Of a stretch of DNA of 10,246 nucleotides, positions 1 through 6,626 are shown piece after piece (the first letter of the stretch is position 1; each line of letters starts with the position of its first letter). The DNA is from JBDTNL01 sp039933785 (GTDB taxonomy: Bacteria; Acidobacteriota; Thermoanaerobaculia; Multivoradales; JAGPDF01). Under the pieces are notes generated by a model, which did no database searches, was not told where the DNA came from, and worked only from the letters and a program-made list of their open reading frames with translations. The position numbers were made by a program, and so were the translations under genes. The stretch spans positions 1-10,246 of the forward strand of contig JBDTNL010000104.1 of NCBI GenBank assembly GCA_039933785.1, written 5' to 3'.

Positions 1-35
1 GATAGGCTGTTGACGATCCGACGGGGGAGAGACCG

Positions 36-179
36 ATGCGCGCCGTTTCCCGATCAACGACCTTCTTGAGTCTCCTCGCCCTACTCGCTCTCGCCCTTAG
101 CGCCGAATCGAGGACCAGGCCATGGCCGCGGATGTCGGCCTTGGTTCTCCCATCGCCCTGCGCGCTGACGGACACGTAG
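36..179 (+). pseudogene. Orphan signal-peptide start of a truncated exported protein
   Basis: An ATG at 36 sits 6 bases after a strong Shine-Dalgarno (GGGGGAG, 23-29) and opens a 47-codon frame ending at TAG 177-179. The first 23 residues look like a Sec signal peptide: basic start (MRAVSR), Leu/Ala-rich core LSLLALLALALSA, then SAES. After about residue 26 the sequence no longer looks like a mature exported protein, and the DNA from about 131 codes convincingly on the opposite strand. I infer that a gene for an exported protein was broken near 105-130 and only its 5' end survives. It could instead be a real 47-residue peptide, but the Arg/Pro-rich tail argues against that. Confidence 0.45.
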
Positions 180-253
180 GCGGGATCGAGCAGGGCCTCG
201 AGATAGGCGGAATCGCCGGTCACGAAGGCCTTGCTCCAGCCGTCTTCCACTTC
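131..253 (-). pseudogene. Fragment of NTF2/SnoaL-like (DUF4440-type) protein
   Basis: The minus strand read from 253 down to 131 gives about 41 residues beginning EVEDGWSKAFVTGDSAYLE and continuing through LLDPAYVSV and GRTKADI. This matches the first helices and first strand of NTF2-like/DUF4440 domains (W..AF..GD...L..LL...Y..V). The frame opens at an ATG at 298 and has no stop as far as position 1, but beyond the ADI segment it becomes the antisense of the signal peptide on the plus strand. The rest of the roughly 120-residue domain is not visible. I therefore read it as a broken piece. It could instead be a chimeric gene running off the left edge. Known from the family: small domains used for catalysis or ligand binding. 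Confidence 0.5.
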
Positions 254-303
254 ACGTAGGCCGAGGTCTCCTGGATCCGCTCCTGGGACCGCTGCCATCG
301 CGA

Positions 304-384
304 CTCCAGCGAAACGGGTCGCCGTACAGATTGATCGCGCGGAGCACCACGAACGCGAGCGCGAGCGTCGCACCCACACCCGCG
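304..384 (-). pseudogene. Remnant of a second DUF1624/HGSNAT-like acyltransferase
   Basis: On the minus strand this stretch encodes GVGATLALAFVVLRAIN followed by LYGDPFRWS. It differs at one residue (Phe for Cys250) from residues 241-266 of the intact acyltransferase at 3585-4814. The match covers one transmembrane helix and the loop after it, and stops abruptly on both sides; flanking codons encode nothing like the family. Of the three base differences, two are synonymous (Arg CGC/CGT, Phe TTT/TTC) and one is not. That suggests the donor copy had been evolving as a working gene, although three changes is a small sample. No start, stop or remaining domain is present, so it cannot function. 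Confidence 0.75.
304..384 (+). repeat. Direct repeat copy 1 (81 bp, 78/81 identical to 4018-4098)
   Basis: Ungapped alignment by eye with 4018-4098, same orientation, offset 3714 bases. It starts CTCCAGCG and ends CACCCGCG, with three mismatches. Similarity falls to background immediately outside both ends. The pair flanks the hydrolase and NIPSNAP genes. Confidence 0.9.
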
Positions 385-517
385 CGAGTCTGCGATGTAA
401 GCATGAGCCTGCAATCGATTGTGTAAGCAGGGAGACTCACCGGTTAATTTCCTATTCAGAAAATCGTTTCTGTTGCAGCCGGTACGATCTACCCACGTTC
501 AAACAATCGAGATCACT
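385..517. other. AT-richer leader upstream of the hydrolase, no gene seen
   Basis: This segment is clearly lower in GC than its surroundings, with AT-rich patches around 444-472. It contains the in-frame TTG-led extension of the hydrolase from 419, but those residues do not look like part of the protein. It probably holds the hydrolase promoter; I could not pick out a convincing -35/-10 pair. The composition change near 385-420 also marks the boundary between the debris to the left and the hydrolase gene. Confidence 0.4.
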
Positions 518-2569
518 ATGCTGAAATATTTGTCACTGCTTGCCTGCCTTCTCACATCTTCGCTAGCACACGCCGAAGTCGTATCCGTCGAAATCACCAG
601 CCGGCAGCCCTGGGCTGGCGGCCAGTCTTTTGGCCAGATTGGCGCGTATGAGGTCCTGCGTGGCACCGTCCACTACGTCATCGACCCGCGCAGCGCTTCG
701 GCGCGCGATGTTGTTGACATTCGCTTTGCGCCGGTCAATGCGCGCAGCCTGGTCGAATATTCCGGCCCGTTCGTGATCATTCGACCGGTCGATGCCGCGC
801 TCGGAAATCACACGACCCTGGTAGAAGCGGCGAACCGTGGGCGGACAGAGATGGACGGCGCGTTCTTTGAAACCGAAGATGGGCTGGACCTGATGTCGCC
901 CGAAAGGGTCGAGAAGCTGACGGATCCGACGTTTTTTAAGCTTGGCTATTCGCTGGCGTGGGTGGGCTGGCAGGCCCGACTGGAACCGGATCAGTTCGGC
1001 CTTCAAGTTCCTGTAGCGCGTGTGCACAGCGCTGTGCGCGCCACCTTCGCGGCCGATGAAATGGCCGCCGACCACAAAGCCTTCGACTTGGCAGACAACG
1101 GTTTCTATTGCGCGCACGATGCAGATCAGCGCAAGGCGGTACTTCGTTTGCAAGCCAGTTTCGACGATCCAGGCACCGTGGTGCCGCGCAGATCCTGGCA
1201 TTTTGCCGCGGCGTCCGCCGACAAGGAAGCCGACGCTCGCTGCGGCATCCTCCTCAGCGAACCCGCCACAGCGAACGCGTATTTCAGCCTCGTCTACGAG
1301 GGCGAGGATGCGGCGGTGATGGGCCTGGGCGAGGCGGCTTTTCGTGATTTCGCGGCCCATTTGAAAACCCGGAACATTCCTTCTGACATCAACAAGCGCC
1401 CCGGTGATGCCGCGGCGGTTCTCGCGTACGGCTATTCGCAGGGCGGACGATTTCTGCGTGACTTCGTCTACCACGGGTTCAACACCGGTCCGGACGGCCA
1501 GCGCGTGTTCGACGGCATGCTGGTCACTACCGCCGGCGCAGGGCGCGGCTCTTTCAATCACCGCTACGCGCTACCTGGTGAGGCGGGCACCTCGGTGATG
1601 AGCAATTTGCGCGCGGTGGATCTATATCCATTCGCCGATGTTCCGACGCCGGATATCGATGGCAAAGGCCAGGCCGGCCTGCTGGACCGTGCGGTACATG
1701 ACCACACCGTGCCAAAAATCATGTACATCATCAGCAGCTCCGAATACTGGGCGCGCAACGCATCGCTGCTGCAGACAACCACGGATGGCAAGCAGCCGGT
1801 CGCGCTGGGAACGGACAGCCGGCTCTATTACTTTTCAGGCGTGCCGCACGCGTTGAGGACTGCGGGCAGCTTCACCGAAGCCGGCAAAGAAGCGGCCTAT
1901 CCCTACAATGCCAATGTCGATCTGGCCGACGGTATGAATGCCCAGCTCGATAACCTGCGCGGGTGGGCGGTCAACAACATCGCGCCGCCGCCGACAATTG
2001 CACCAGTGCTGGGCTCCACGCTCGTCGCTGCGGCCGAGATGAAATTTCCGGCGATTCCGGGCATACGCGTGCCGACGAGTCCACCGCCGTCGTGGCAGCT
2101 TGATCTGGGTCGCGCCTATGCGCGCGAAGGCATCATCACCGAACCGGTGCATGTCGGCCTGAAGTATCGGCTGCTGGTGCCTGCCGTCGATAGCGACGGC
2201 AACGAACTGGGCGGCTGGCGCGGCGCCATGTCCTCAGTGCCACTCGGCACCTTCACCGCCTGGGACTGGAAGTCGCCGGAACTCGCACGCTTTGGTTACA
2301 TTTCCGGCCTCAACGGCGCGTTTATCCCCTTCGCCCGCACGCGTGCCGAACGCCTCGCCGCGAACGACCCGAGACTGTCGGTCGAAGAACGCTACGGTAG
2401 CCGCGACGGCTTCATGGCGGCCGCCGTTGTTTCAATTGACAACGCGATCGCAAAACGATTCTTGCTGTCGATGCAGCGCGAAGACATCCTCGCGAAAATG
2501 GGCAGGACCTGGGACGACGTGATGACTTTCGACTGGTATCTGGGCAAGCGGGGAAAGGCTACGAATTGA
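518..2569 (+). CDS. Secreted alpha/beta hydrolase (Abhydrolase_10-like)
   Basis: The product is 683 residues. The ATG at 518 is chosen over upstream in-frame starts because it begins a clean Sec signal peptide, MLKYLSLLACLLTSSLAHA, with cleavage expected after AHA (residue 19); a weak GAG at 509-511 may serve as ribosome site. The mature protein fits the large 'alpha/beta hydrolase domain' family (PF20091 type): an N-terminal beta-rich part (about 20-110), then a hydrolase core with the nucleophile elbow GYSQGG at 305-310 (Ser307). Likely partners are Glu409 (SSSEYWAR) and His444 (GVPHA). Length is normal for the family and the frame is intact. Expected role: ester or related bond hydrolysis in the periplasm or outside the cell; substrate unknown. 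Base composition is less GC-rich than neighbouring genes, consistent with transfer. The next gene, 155 bases downstream, could be co-transcribed. Confidence 0.88.
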   Translation: MLKYLSLLACLLTSSLAHAEVVSVEITSRQPWAGGQSFGQIGAYEVLRGTVHYVIDPRSASARDVVDIRFAPVNARSLVEYSGPFVIIRPVDAALGNHTTLVEAANRGRTEMDGAFFETEDGLDLMSPERVEKLTDPTFFKLGYSLAWVGWQARLEPDQFGLQVPVARVHSAVRATFAADEMAADHKAFDLADNGFYCAHDADQRKAVLRLQASFDDPGTVVPRRSWHFAAASADKEADARCGILLSEPATANAYFSLVYEGEDAAVMGLGEAAFRDFAAHLKTRNIPSDINKRPGDAAAVLAYGYSQGGRFLRDFVYHGFNTGPDGQRVFDGMLVTTAGAGRGSFNHRYALPGEAGTSVMSNLRAVDLYPFADVPTPDIDGKGQAGLLDRAVHDHTVPKIMYIISSSEYWARNASLLQTTTDGKQPVALGTDSRLYYFSGVPHALRTAGSFTEAGKEAAYPYNANVDLADGMNAQLDNLRGWAVNNIAPPPTIAPVLGSTLVAAAEMKFPAIPGIRVPTSPPPSWQLDLGRAYAREGIITEPVHVGLKYRLLVPAVDSDGNELGGWRGAMSSVPLGTFTAWDWKSPELARFGYISGLNGAFIPFARTRAERLAANDPRLSVEERYGSRDGFMAAAVVSIDNAIAKRFLLSMQREDILAKMGRTWDDVMTFDWYLGKRGKATN

Positions 2570-2638
2570 GAAGGTCGCCCAAGGAGACGCGAATTCGATT
2601 CATCGTCGTCCGAGTGGTCATCTAAGATCGCTCGGTTG

Positions 2639-2669
2639 TGGTCATTGCGGACAGCCGCATCCGCGACCA
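2639..2669 (+). promoter_or_regulatory. Hairpin in the leader of the NIPSNAP gene
   Basis: Two nested inverted repeats: TGGTC (2639-2643) pairs with GACCA (2665-2669), and GCGGA (2647-2651) with TCCGC (2660-2664). This gives a 10-bp stem with a 3-base bulge and an 8-base loop. It lies 69 bases after the hydrolase stop and 55 before the NIPSNAP ATG. No T-run follows, so it is not a standard intrinsic terminator. It could attenuate, stabilise mRNA ends or be chance in GC-rich DNA. Confidence 0.3.
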
Positions 2670-2724
2670 GAGTGAGCTCTGCAGCGTCCCTCTCGAGTCG
2701 CGAAGGACGCCTCGCGGAGGCCCC

Positions 2725-3579
2725 ATGCCACAGCCCGCTTTCGTCTCTACTCGTTGCTGTCTGACTGTCCTGGTCGCGCTCGCCGGCCTCGGCGCGGCAC
2801 CAGCGGCCACCGACCCGACCGGGAGGACCCCAAACATGAAAACCGTCCAGCACCTAACCGGCTTTCAGGTCATCGAGCTTCGCCGCTACACCATCAAACC
2901 CGGCGGCCGCGAGCACTTTGCGCGCTACTTCGAGTCCTACTTCCCCGAGGCCTTCGAGCAGCTGGGCGCGATCGCGTTCGGCGATTTCTTCGAGCGCACC
3001 AAGACCGATCATTTCCTGTGGCTGCGTGGTTTCAAGGACATGGATGCTCGCGTCATCGCCAACTCGGCCTTCTATTTCGGACCGCTGTGGAAGGAACATC
3101 GGCAGACATTGAACGACCTGATCCTCGACAGCGACGATGTCCTGCTGCTCCAGCCGCTCCATCCGGATCGCGGCGTGTTGGTCTTGCCCGCGGTCGACGT
3201 CGTGAAGGAGGAGCGCGGCGCCACCGGAATCGCGGTGGCGCAGATCTTCACCGTGAAGGCCGGCGAGATGGACCCGCTCTCGGCCGCCGCCGAACGCGCC
3301 TTCGAGGCCTATCGCGGTGAAGACATGAAGGAAGCTGGAGTGCTCGTCACGCTCGATGCGAAGAACACATTTCCGCAGCTTCCGGTGCGCACGGATGGGC
3401 CCTACCTCGTCTGGCTCGGCGTTTTCCAGGATGAGCAGGCGCTCGATCGGTTTCGGACGCTCGCGGATCGAGCCACCCAGACGCTCGCGGCGACTGGCCA
3501 TCTGCGCGGCGAGACCGAGCTCGTCGTGCTCGATCCGGCGCCGCGCTCGCGGTTGCGCTGGCTTCCCTCGAACCCCTAG
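2725..3579 (+). CDS. NIPSNAP family protein
   Basis: From ATG 2725 the product is 284 residues. The family match is clear: VIELRRYTIKPGGREHF (49-65), FLWLRGFKDM (97-106), the FYFGPLWKEHR segment (116-126) and DSDDVLLLQP (135-144), followed by a second ferredoxin-like half (about 165-270). NIPSNAP domains are small dimeric alpha-beta barrels of unclear biochemical role. Start choice is uncertain. ATG 2725 follows GCGGAGG (2714-2720) and gives a signal peptide with core CCLTVLVALAGLGAAPAA. ATG 2836 (residue 38) follows GGGAGG (2821-2826) at ideal spacing and gives a cytosolic 247-residue protein of more usual family length. The frame is open back to 2638. It shares orientation with the hydrolase and converges with the acyltransferase, with only 5 bases between stops. 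Confidence 0.85.
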   Translation: MPQPAFVSTRCCLTVLVALAGLGAAPAATDPTGRTPNMKTVQHLTGFQVIELRRYTIKPGGREHFARYFESYFPEAFEQLGAIAFGDFFERTKTDHFLWLRGFKDMDARVIANSAFYFGPLWKEHRQTLNDLILDSDDVLLLQPLHPDRGVLVLPAVDVVKEERGATGIAVAQIFTVKAGEMDPLSAAAERAFEAYRGEDMKEAGVLVTLDAKNTFPQLPVRTDGPYLVWLGVFQDEQALDRFRTLADRATQTLAATGHLRGETELVVLDPAPRSRLRWLPSNP

Positions 3580-3584
3580 AGCGC

Positions 3585-4814
3585 CTAGAGATAGCTCAGC
3601 CAGCGGCTCTTGTGCCCTCGCTTGTACACCGCGTACCACCGGCAGAGCGGATACATCGTGAGCACCACCGCCGCCCAGGCGAGATACATCCACGGCAGAT
3701 CGAACCCCCAGCCCGGCGGCTGGGTGAACGGGAACTGGCCGAGGTTCGGTGACTCGAACATCCAGTGTGCATCACCGAGTCGCGCGAAGCAGACCGCCAC
3801 CGCCAGCAGATGAATTACCGGCAGATGAAGCAGGTAGTAGAAGAGCGGTACTTGTCCGAAGACATAGGCCGGTCGCAGTGCACGCGGCGCTCGGCCGTCG
3901 AGAGCCGCGAGCAGCATGAGCGCCGGGCCCAGGGTCATGAGCAGGAAAAGCAGAGACGGCGGGTATTTCGTGGTGTCGAGGAACGAGAGCAGCGTCCGGC
4001 TAAGCGAGTCTTGCGTGCTCCAGCGGAACGGGTCGCCGTACAGATTGATCGCACGGAGCACCACGCACGCGAGCGCGAGCGTCGCACCCACACCCGCGAG
4101 AACGCGTTGCCGGCGTTCGCGGGTCCAGTCGTAAACCGTGGCGAGGCCGTAGCCAACCATCGCAACCCCGATCCAGGGGATCAGTGGATAGGCGAGGAAC
4201 ACGGTGACCCGCTCGCTCGAATACGCCATGCCGGGCGAATGCAACACCGTCCCGAGCACAGACCAGAAGCCCGGGAAGCCGCCGCTGGGCGCCGCCATCG
4301 CCGCCGCCTTCTCCGGCAACGCGTCGAGGAGGTTGTGGCCGACGATCATCACCGACCCGAGGATAGCGACCGTTCGCGGCGACAGACGTACAACAGCGGC
4401 GAGCGCGATCATCGACCACCCAAGTGCCCAGAGCACGGTCACCACCGTGACCCGATAGTCGAAATTGAATTGCAGCCCCAGGCACCGCACCACCACGAGC
4501 TCGAGCACCAGCAGCCACGCCCCGCGCCTCAGGAGGTGCATCGCGAGGTGGCCGGTCGAGCGGTGGCGCCTCGACAGGCCCGCGCCGAGTCCGGTCAGCA
4601 GAAAGAAGGTCGGCGCGCACAGGTGCGTGATCCAGCGAGTAAAGAAGAGTCCGGTCGTCGTCGTCGCGAGATCCGTGGGATTCCCCGGATGCCCGAAGAA
4701 GTCTCGCGTGTGGTCGATCGCCATCAAGATCATGACGATGCCGCGCAGCACGTCGATCGACGCCAGACGGCCGGCGGCGGGCTTGGGTTCTACGGCTGCG
4801 GACGTGCCTCTCAT
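3585..4814 (-). CDS. DUF1624/HGSNAT-like membrane acyltransferase
   Basis: The product is 409 residues and strongly hydrophobic, with roughly ten membrane segments. The N-terminal signature of the heparan-alpha-glucosaminide N-acetyltransferase catalytic family (PF07786) is clear: SIDVLRG (19-25), then MAIDHTRDFF (31-40) with the conserved Asp34-His35, and WITHLCAPTFFLLTG (61-75). Later marks typical of bacterial members are TTKYPPSLLFLLMTLGP (281-297) and the ending YPLCRWYAVYK...WLSYL. Family members are thought to move acyl groups across the membrane to a sugar or other acceptor; the acceptor here is unknown. ATG 4814 is preferred because GGGAG (4827-4823) lies 8 bases upstream and the extension to 4970 is polar and unlike the family. 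It is divergent from the 552-residue gene. Codons for residues 241-266 are duplicated at 304-384. Confidence 0.9.
   Translation of the reverse strand: MRGTSAAVEPKPAAGRLASIDVLRGIVMILMAIDHTRDFFGHPGNPTDLATTTTGLFFTRWITHLCAPTFFLLTGLGAGLSRRHRSTGHLAMHLLRRGAWLLVLELVVVRCLGLQFNFDYRVTVVTVLWALGWSMIALAAVVRLSPRTVAILGSVMIVGHNLLDALPEKAAAMAAPSGGFPGFWSVLGTVLHSPGMAYSSERVTVFLAYPLIPWIGVAMVGYGLATVYDWTRERRQRVLAGVGATLALACVVLRAINLYGDPFRWSTQDSLSRTLLSFLDTTKYPPSLLFLLMTLGPALMLLAALDGRAPRALRPAYVFGQVPLFYYLLHLPVIHLLAVAVCFARLGDAHWMFESPNLGQFPFTQPPGWGFDLPWMYLAWAAVVLTMYPLCRWYAVYKRGHKSRWLSYL
4018..4098 (+). repeat. Direct repeat copy 2 (within the acyltransferase gene)
   Basis: This is the intact-gene partner of the 81-bp repeat at 304-384 (78 of 81 bases identical). 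It encodes residues 241-266 of the acyltransferase on the minus strand. Recombination between the two copies would delete the hydrolase and NIPSNAP genes and truncate the acyltransferase. Confidence 0.9.
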
Positions 4815-4858
4815 GGATCGCTCTCCCAGAATGCCCACTGCCAAAGAGGCAAGCGCTG

Positions 4859-4871
4859 CTCGAACGTCGAG
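4859..4871. promoter_or_regulatory. Short inverted repeat in the divergent intergenic region
   Basis: CTCGA-ACG-TCGAG is a perfect 5-bp inverted repeat with a 3-base centre, 45 bases upstream of the acyltransferase ATG in the region shared with the divergent 552-residue gene. It could be an operator for either gene. Such repeats are also frequent by chance in this composition. Confidence 0.2.
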
Positions 4872-4931
4872 TGTTGCCGAACTCGAGCCCGCCACACATA
4901 GCCACCGTGCCATCGGCTGGCATGACCACTG

Positions 4932-4963
4932 TTGACCGAAGTCCCCCCGGCTCGATCTATAGT
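4932..4963 (+). promoter_or_regulatory. Possible sigma-70-like promoter for the 552-residue gene
   Basis: TTGACC (4932-4937) resembles a -35 box and TATAGT (4958-4963) a -10 box, but the 20-base spacing is longer than usual. If real, transcription would begin near 4970, inside the frame counted from TTG 4963, and translation would have to start later, for example at GTG 4996. Confidence 0.25.
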
Positions 4964-6621
4964 TGCCCACTCAACCTCTACCGCGCGATCGAATCGTGAC
5001 CCTGTCTGACGCCCTCCTCGACGCCACCGTCTACGGTGTGGTGCGCAAGCCTCCGGCGCTGCCATTGCCGCCGCGGGAGCGCTCACACCTGCTGGCCGAG
5101 CTCGGGCCGGCGAGCCACGGGCTCTATCTACTCGTGCGGGATACGGTCGACGAGCTCGAGCGGGTGATCGGCTGGGGGCTGCTCTACTACCCGCCGGATG
5201 ACCGGGAAATTCTGGCCGGGCGCTTCGATGCGCTGGCGGCCTGCATCCGGCGGCTGCCGGCGCGATTGCAGGAGCGGTTGGTTGCCTTCCCGGTCGAGGA
5301 ATTGGGCGAGCGCGAGCCGCTTCGCGGCGAGGTCGAGTTCTACTTCGACTCGATCGCCCGCATGGTGACTCGGGATCTCGAGCGCCTCGAGAGCGCCACA
5401 CTGCAGCTGGCGAGCGGCGCGCTGTCGAGCGCCGAGGACACCGAGCGGTTGTGCGAGCTCGCGGCGGATCTCAAGGGCAAGTTCGCGAGCGCGATCATGG
5501 GCGCGACCGCGGCGCTGGTCGCCGCCGGCCGCTGGCAGACCTTGGACGCTGAGGTCATCCTCTTTCCCGAACGAGCCGAGGACGCGCGGCTTTCGCGTGA
5601 GCTCGCAACGGCGTTACGCGCCATGGTCGACTGGCTGGCGGAGCTTTACGAGCGCGTGCCCCTGGCACGCATCGTGGCGCGCTGGCGCGAGGGGCAGCGC
5701 GCCGACCAGTACGCGTTCTCCGATCTCGTGGTGCTGCGCGGCCATCTCGGATCGCTGCTCCGCGAGGGCGCGCGCCGCGCGCTCTACTCCGGCGACTATC
5801 ACCAGATCCGCTGGCGCGAGGTGCGCCTGGCCGAGCGGCTCGACGAGCTCGAGCGCCTGCATCGCGACACCTGGGCGGTCTCGCTGGGCGTCGCCGCCGA
5901 TCGGATCGTCGAGCACCTCGCGCGCTTCGAGACCCTGGTGAGCGAGATCGCCGCATTGCTCGACGTCAACCAGCTGTCGCGGCTGATTGGCGCCGACGCC
6001 GTGCAGCGCTTGCGCACCCAGCCCAAGGGAGAGAGTTTGGAGCCCTCGGTCGGTCTCGCGCATTTCGTCGCGCACGACGATTTGCAGATCTTCTGCAGAA
6101 TGCTCCTCGGGTCGGTCGAGCGCCGGGGAGCGCTCGTCGGCTCGGCGCCCCAAAGCGCACCGACCACTGCCGCTCGACCGGAACACGGCAATCGCTCCGG
6201 CTCGGCGCCCCGCGCTCCGGAGCGCGCTCCGGCCCCGCCGGCGTTGCCTCCACAAGAGCAGGCCGCGCTCGTCGCAGAGCTCCGAACGCGCCTCGCGGCG
6301 CAGCTCAACGCACAGAGCTCGAATTGGAACAGTTTCCGCATGGTGCGGCGGATGTTCGAAAGACACGGCCGCGTTCCCGACGAGATGTTCCGCGCCGCGC
6401 AACCGTTTGTCGAAGAGCTGCTCTCGACGATTCTTCCCGAGCTTCGCCAGCTCGCGCCCTATCGCGGCCTCACCGTCGAGCACGTCGAACGCCTCGAAGG
6501 AACCTGCCGCTCGCTGGTCATACCCGCCGACGGCGGGCCGCTCGAGAGCGCCGTGCAACAGCGCCTCGAGCGGCTGCAGAGATTCCTCGATGCGCTGCGG
6601 ATGGTGCTCGAGATGGGCTGA
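4963..6621 (+). CDS. Uncharacterised two-domain helical protein
   Basis: I do not recognise this 552-residue product (541 from the alternative GTG at 4996). Neither start has a clear ribosome site, and TTG 4963 overlaps a possible -10 box, so the 5' end is uncertain. There is no signal peptide or membrane segment. Residues about 40-385 are almost wholly helical and rich in Leu, Arg and Glu, with amphipathic stretches such as RLAERLDELERLHRDTW (288-304). Residues about 386-430 are a Pro/Ala/Ser-rich disordered linker containing GSAPQSAP and GSAPRAPERAPAPPA. Residues 431-552 form a second helical domain (for example NWNSFRMVRRMFERHGRVP). The shape suggests a scaffold or regulator rather than an enzyme. 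It converges with the 285-residue gene of the CHAT operon, 5 bases between stops. Codon use is strongly GC-biased and the frame is intact, so it is a real gene. Confidence 0.8.
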   Translation: MPTQPLPRDRIVTLSDALLDATVYGVVRKPPALPLPPRERSHLLAELGPASHGLYLLVRDTVDELERVIGWGLLYYPPDDREILAGRFDALAACIRRLPARLQERLVAFPVEELGEREPLRGEVEFYFDSIARMVTRDLERLESATLQLASGALSSAEDTERLCELAADLKGKFASAIMGATAALVAAGRWQTLDAEVILFPERAEDARLSRELATALRAMVDWLAELYERVPLARIVARWREGQRADQYAFSDLVVLRGHLGSLLREGARRALYSGDYHQIRWREVRLAERLDELERLHRDTWAVSLGVAADRIVEHLARFETLVSEIAALLDVNQLSRLIGADAVQRLRTQPKGESLEPSVGLAHFVAHDDLQIFCRMLLGSVERRGALVGSAPQSAPTTAARPEHGNRSGSAPRAPERAPAPPALPPQEQAALVAELRTRLAAQLNAQSSNWNSFRMVRRMFERHGRVPDEMFRAAQPFVEELLSTILPELRQLAPYRGLTVEHVERLEGTCRSLVIPADGGPLESAVQQRLERLQRFLDALRMVLEMG

Positions 6622-6626
6622 GGGCG

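Noticed and set aside
563..1561. 332-codon minus-strand open frame inside the hydrolase gene
   Set aside because: The opposite strand encodes a recognised signal peptide and hydrolase core, and the antisense product has no domain or ribosome site.
3574..3590. CTAGAGCGCCTAG at the convergent stops as a terminator
   Set aside because: Only the outer CTAG arms pair, the inner bases do not, and no T-run follows on either strand.
304..4098. The two 81-bp copies as ends of a mobile element or attachment sites
   Set aside because: Both copies are coding sequence of an acyltransferase, not terminal inverted repeats or tRNA-derived sites, and no transposase or integrase lies between them.
3765..4901. 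378-codon plus-strand frame opposite the acyltransferase
   Set aside because: Its product is an extreme Arg/His/Glu/Gln-rich sequence, the usual antisense of a membrane protein gene, whereas the minus strand matches a known family end to end.
5614..6558. 314-codon minus-strand open frame opposite the 552-residue gene
   Set aside because: It lies entirely antisense to a better coding frame, and its residue make-up (Arg/Ala/Gly-rich, no domain) is typical of a shadow frame in GC-rich DNA.
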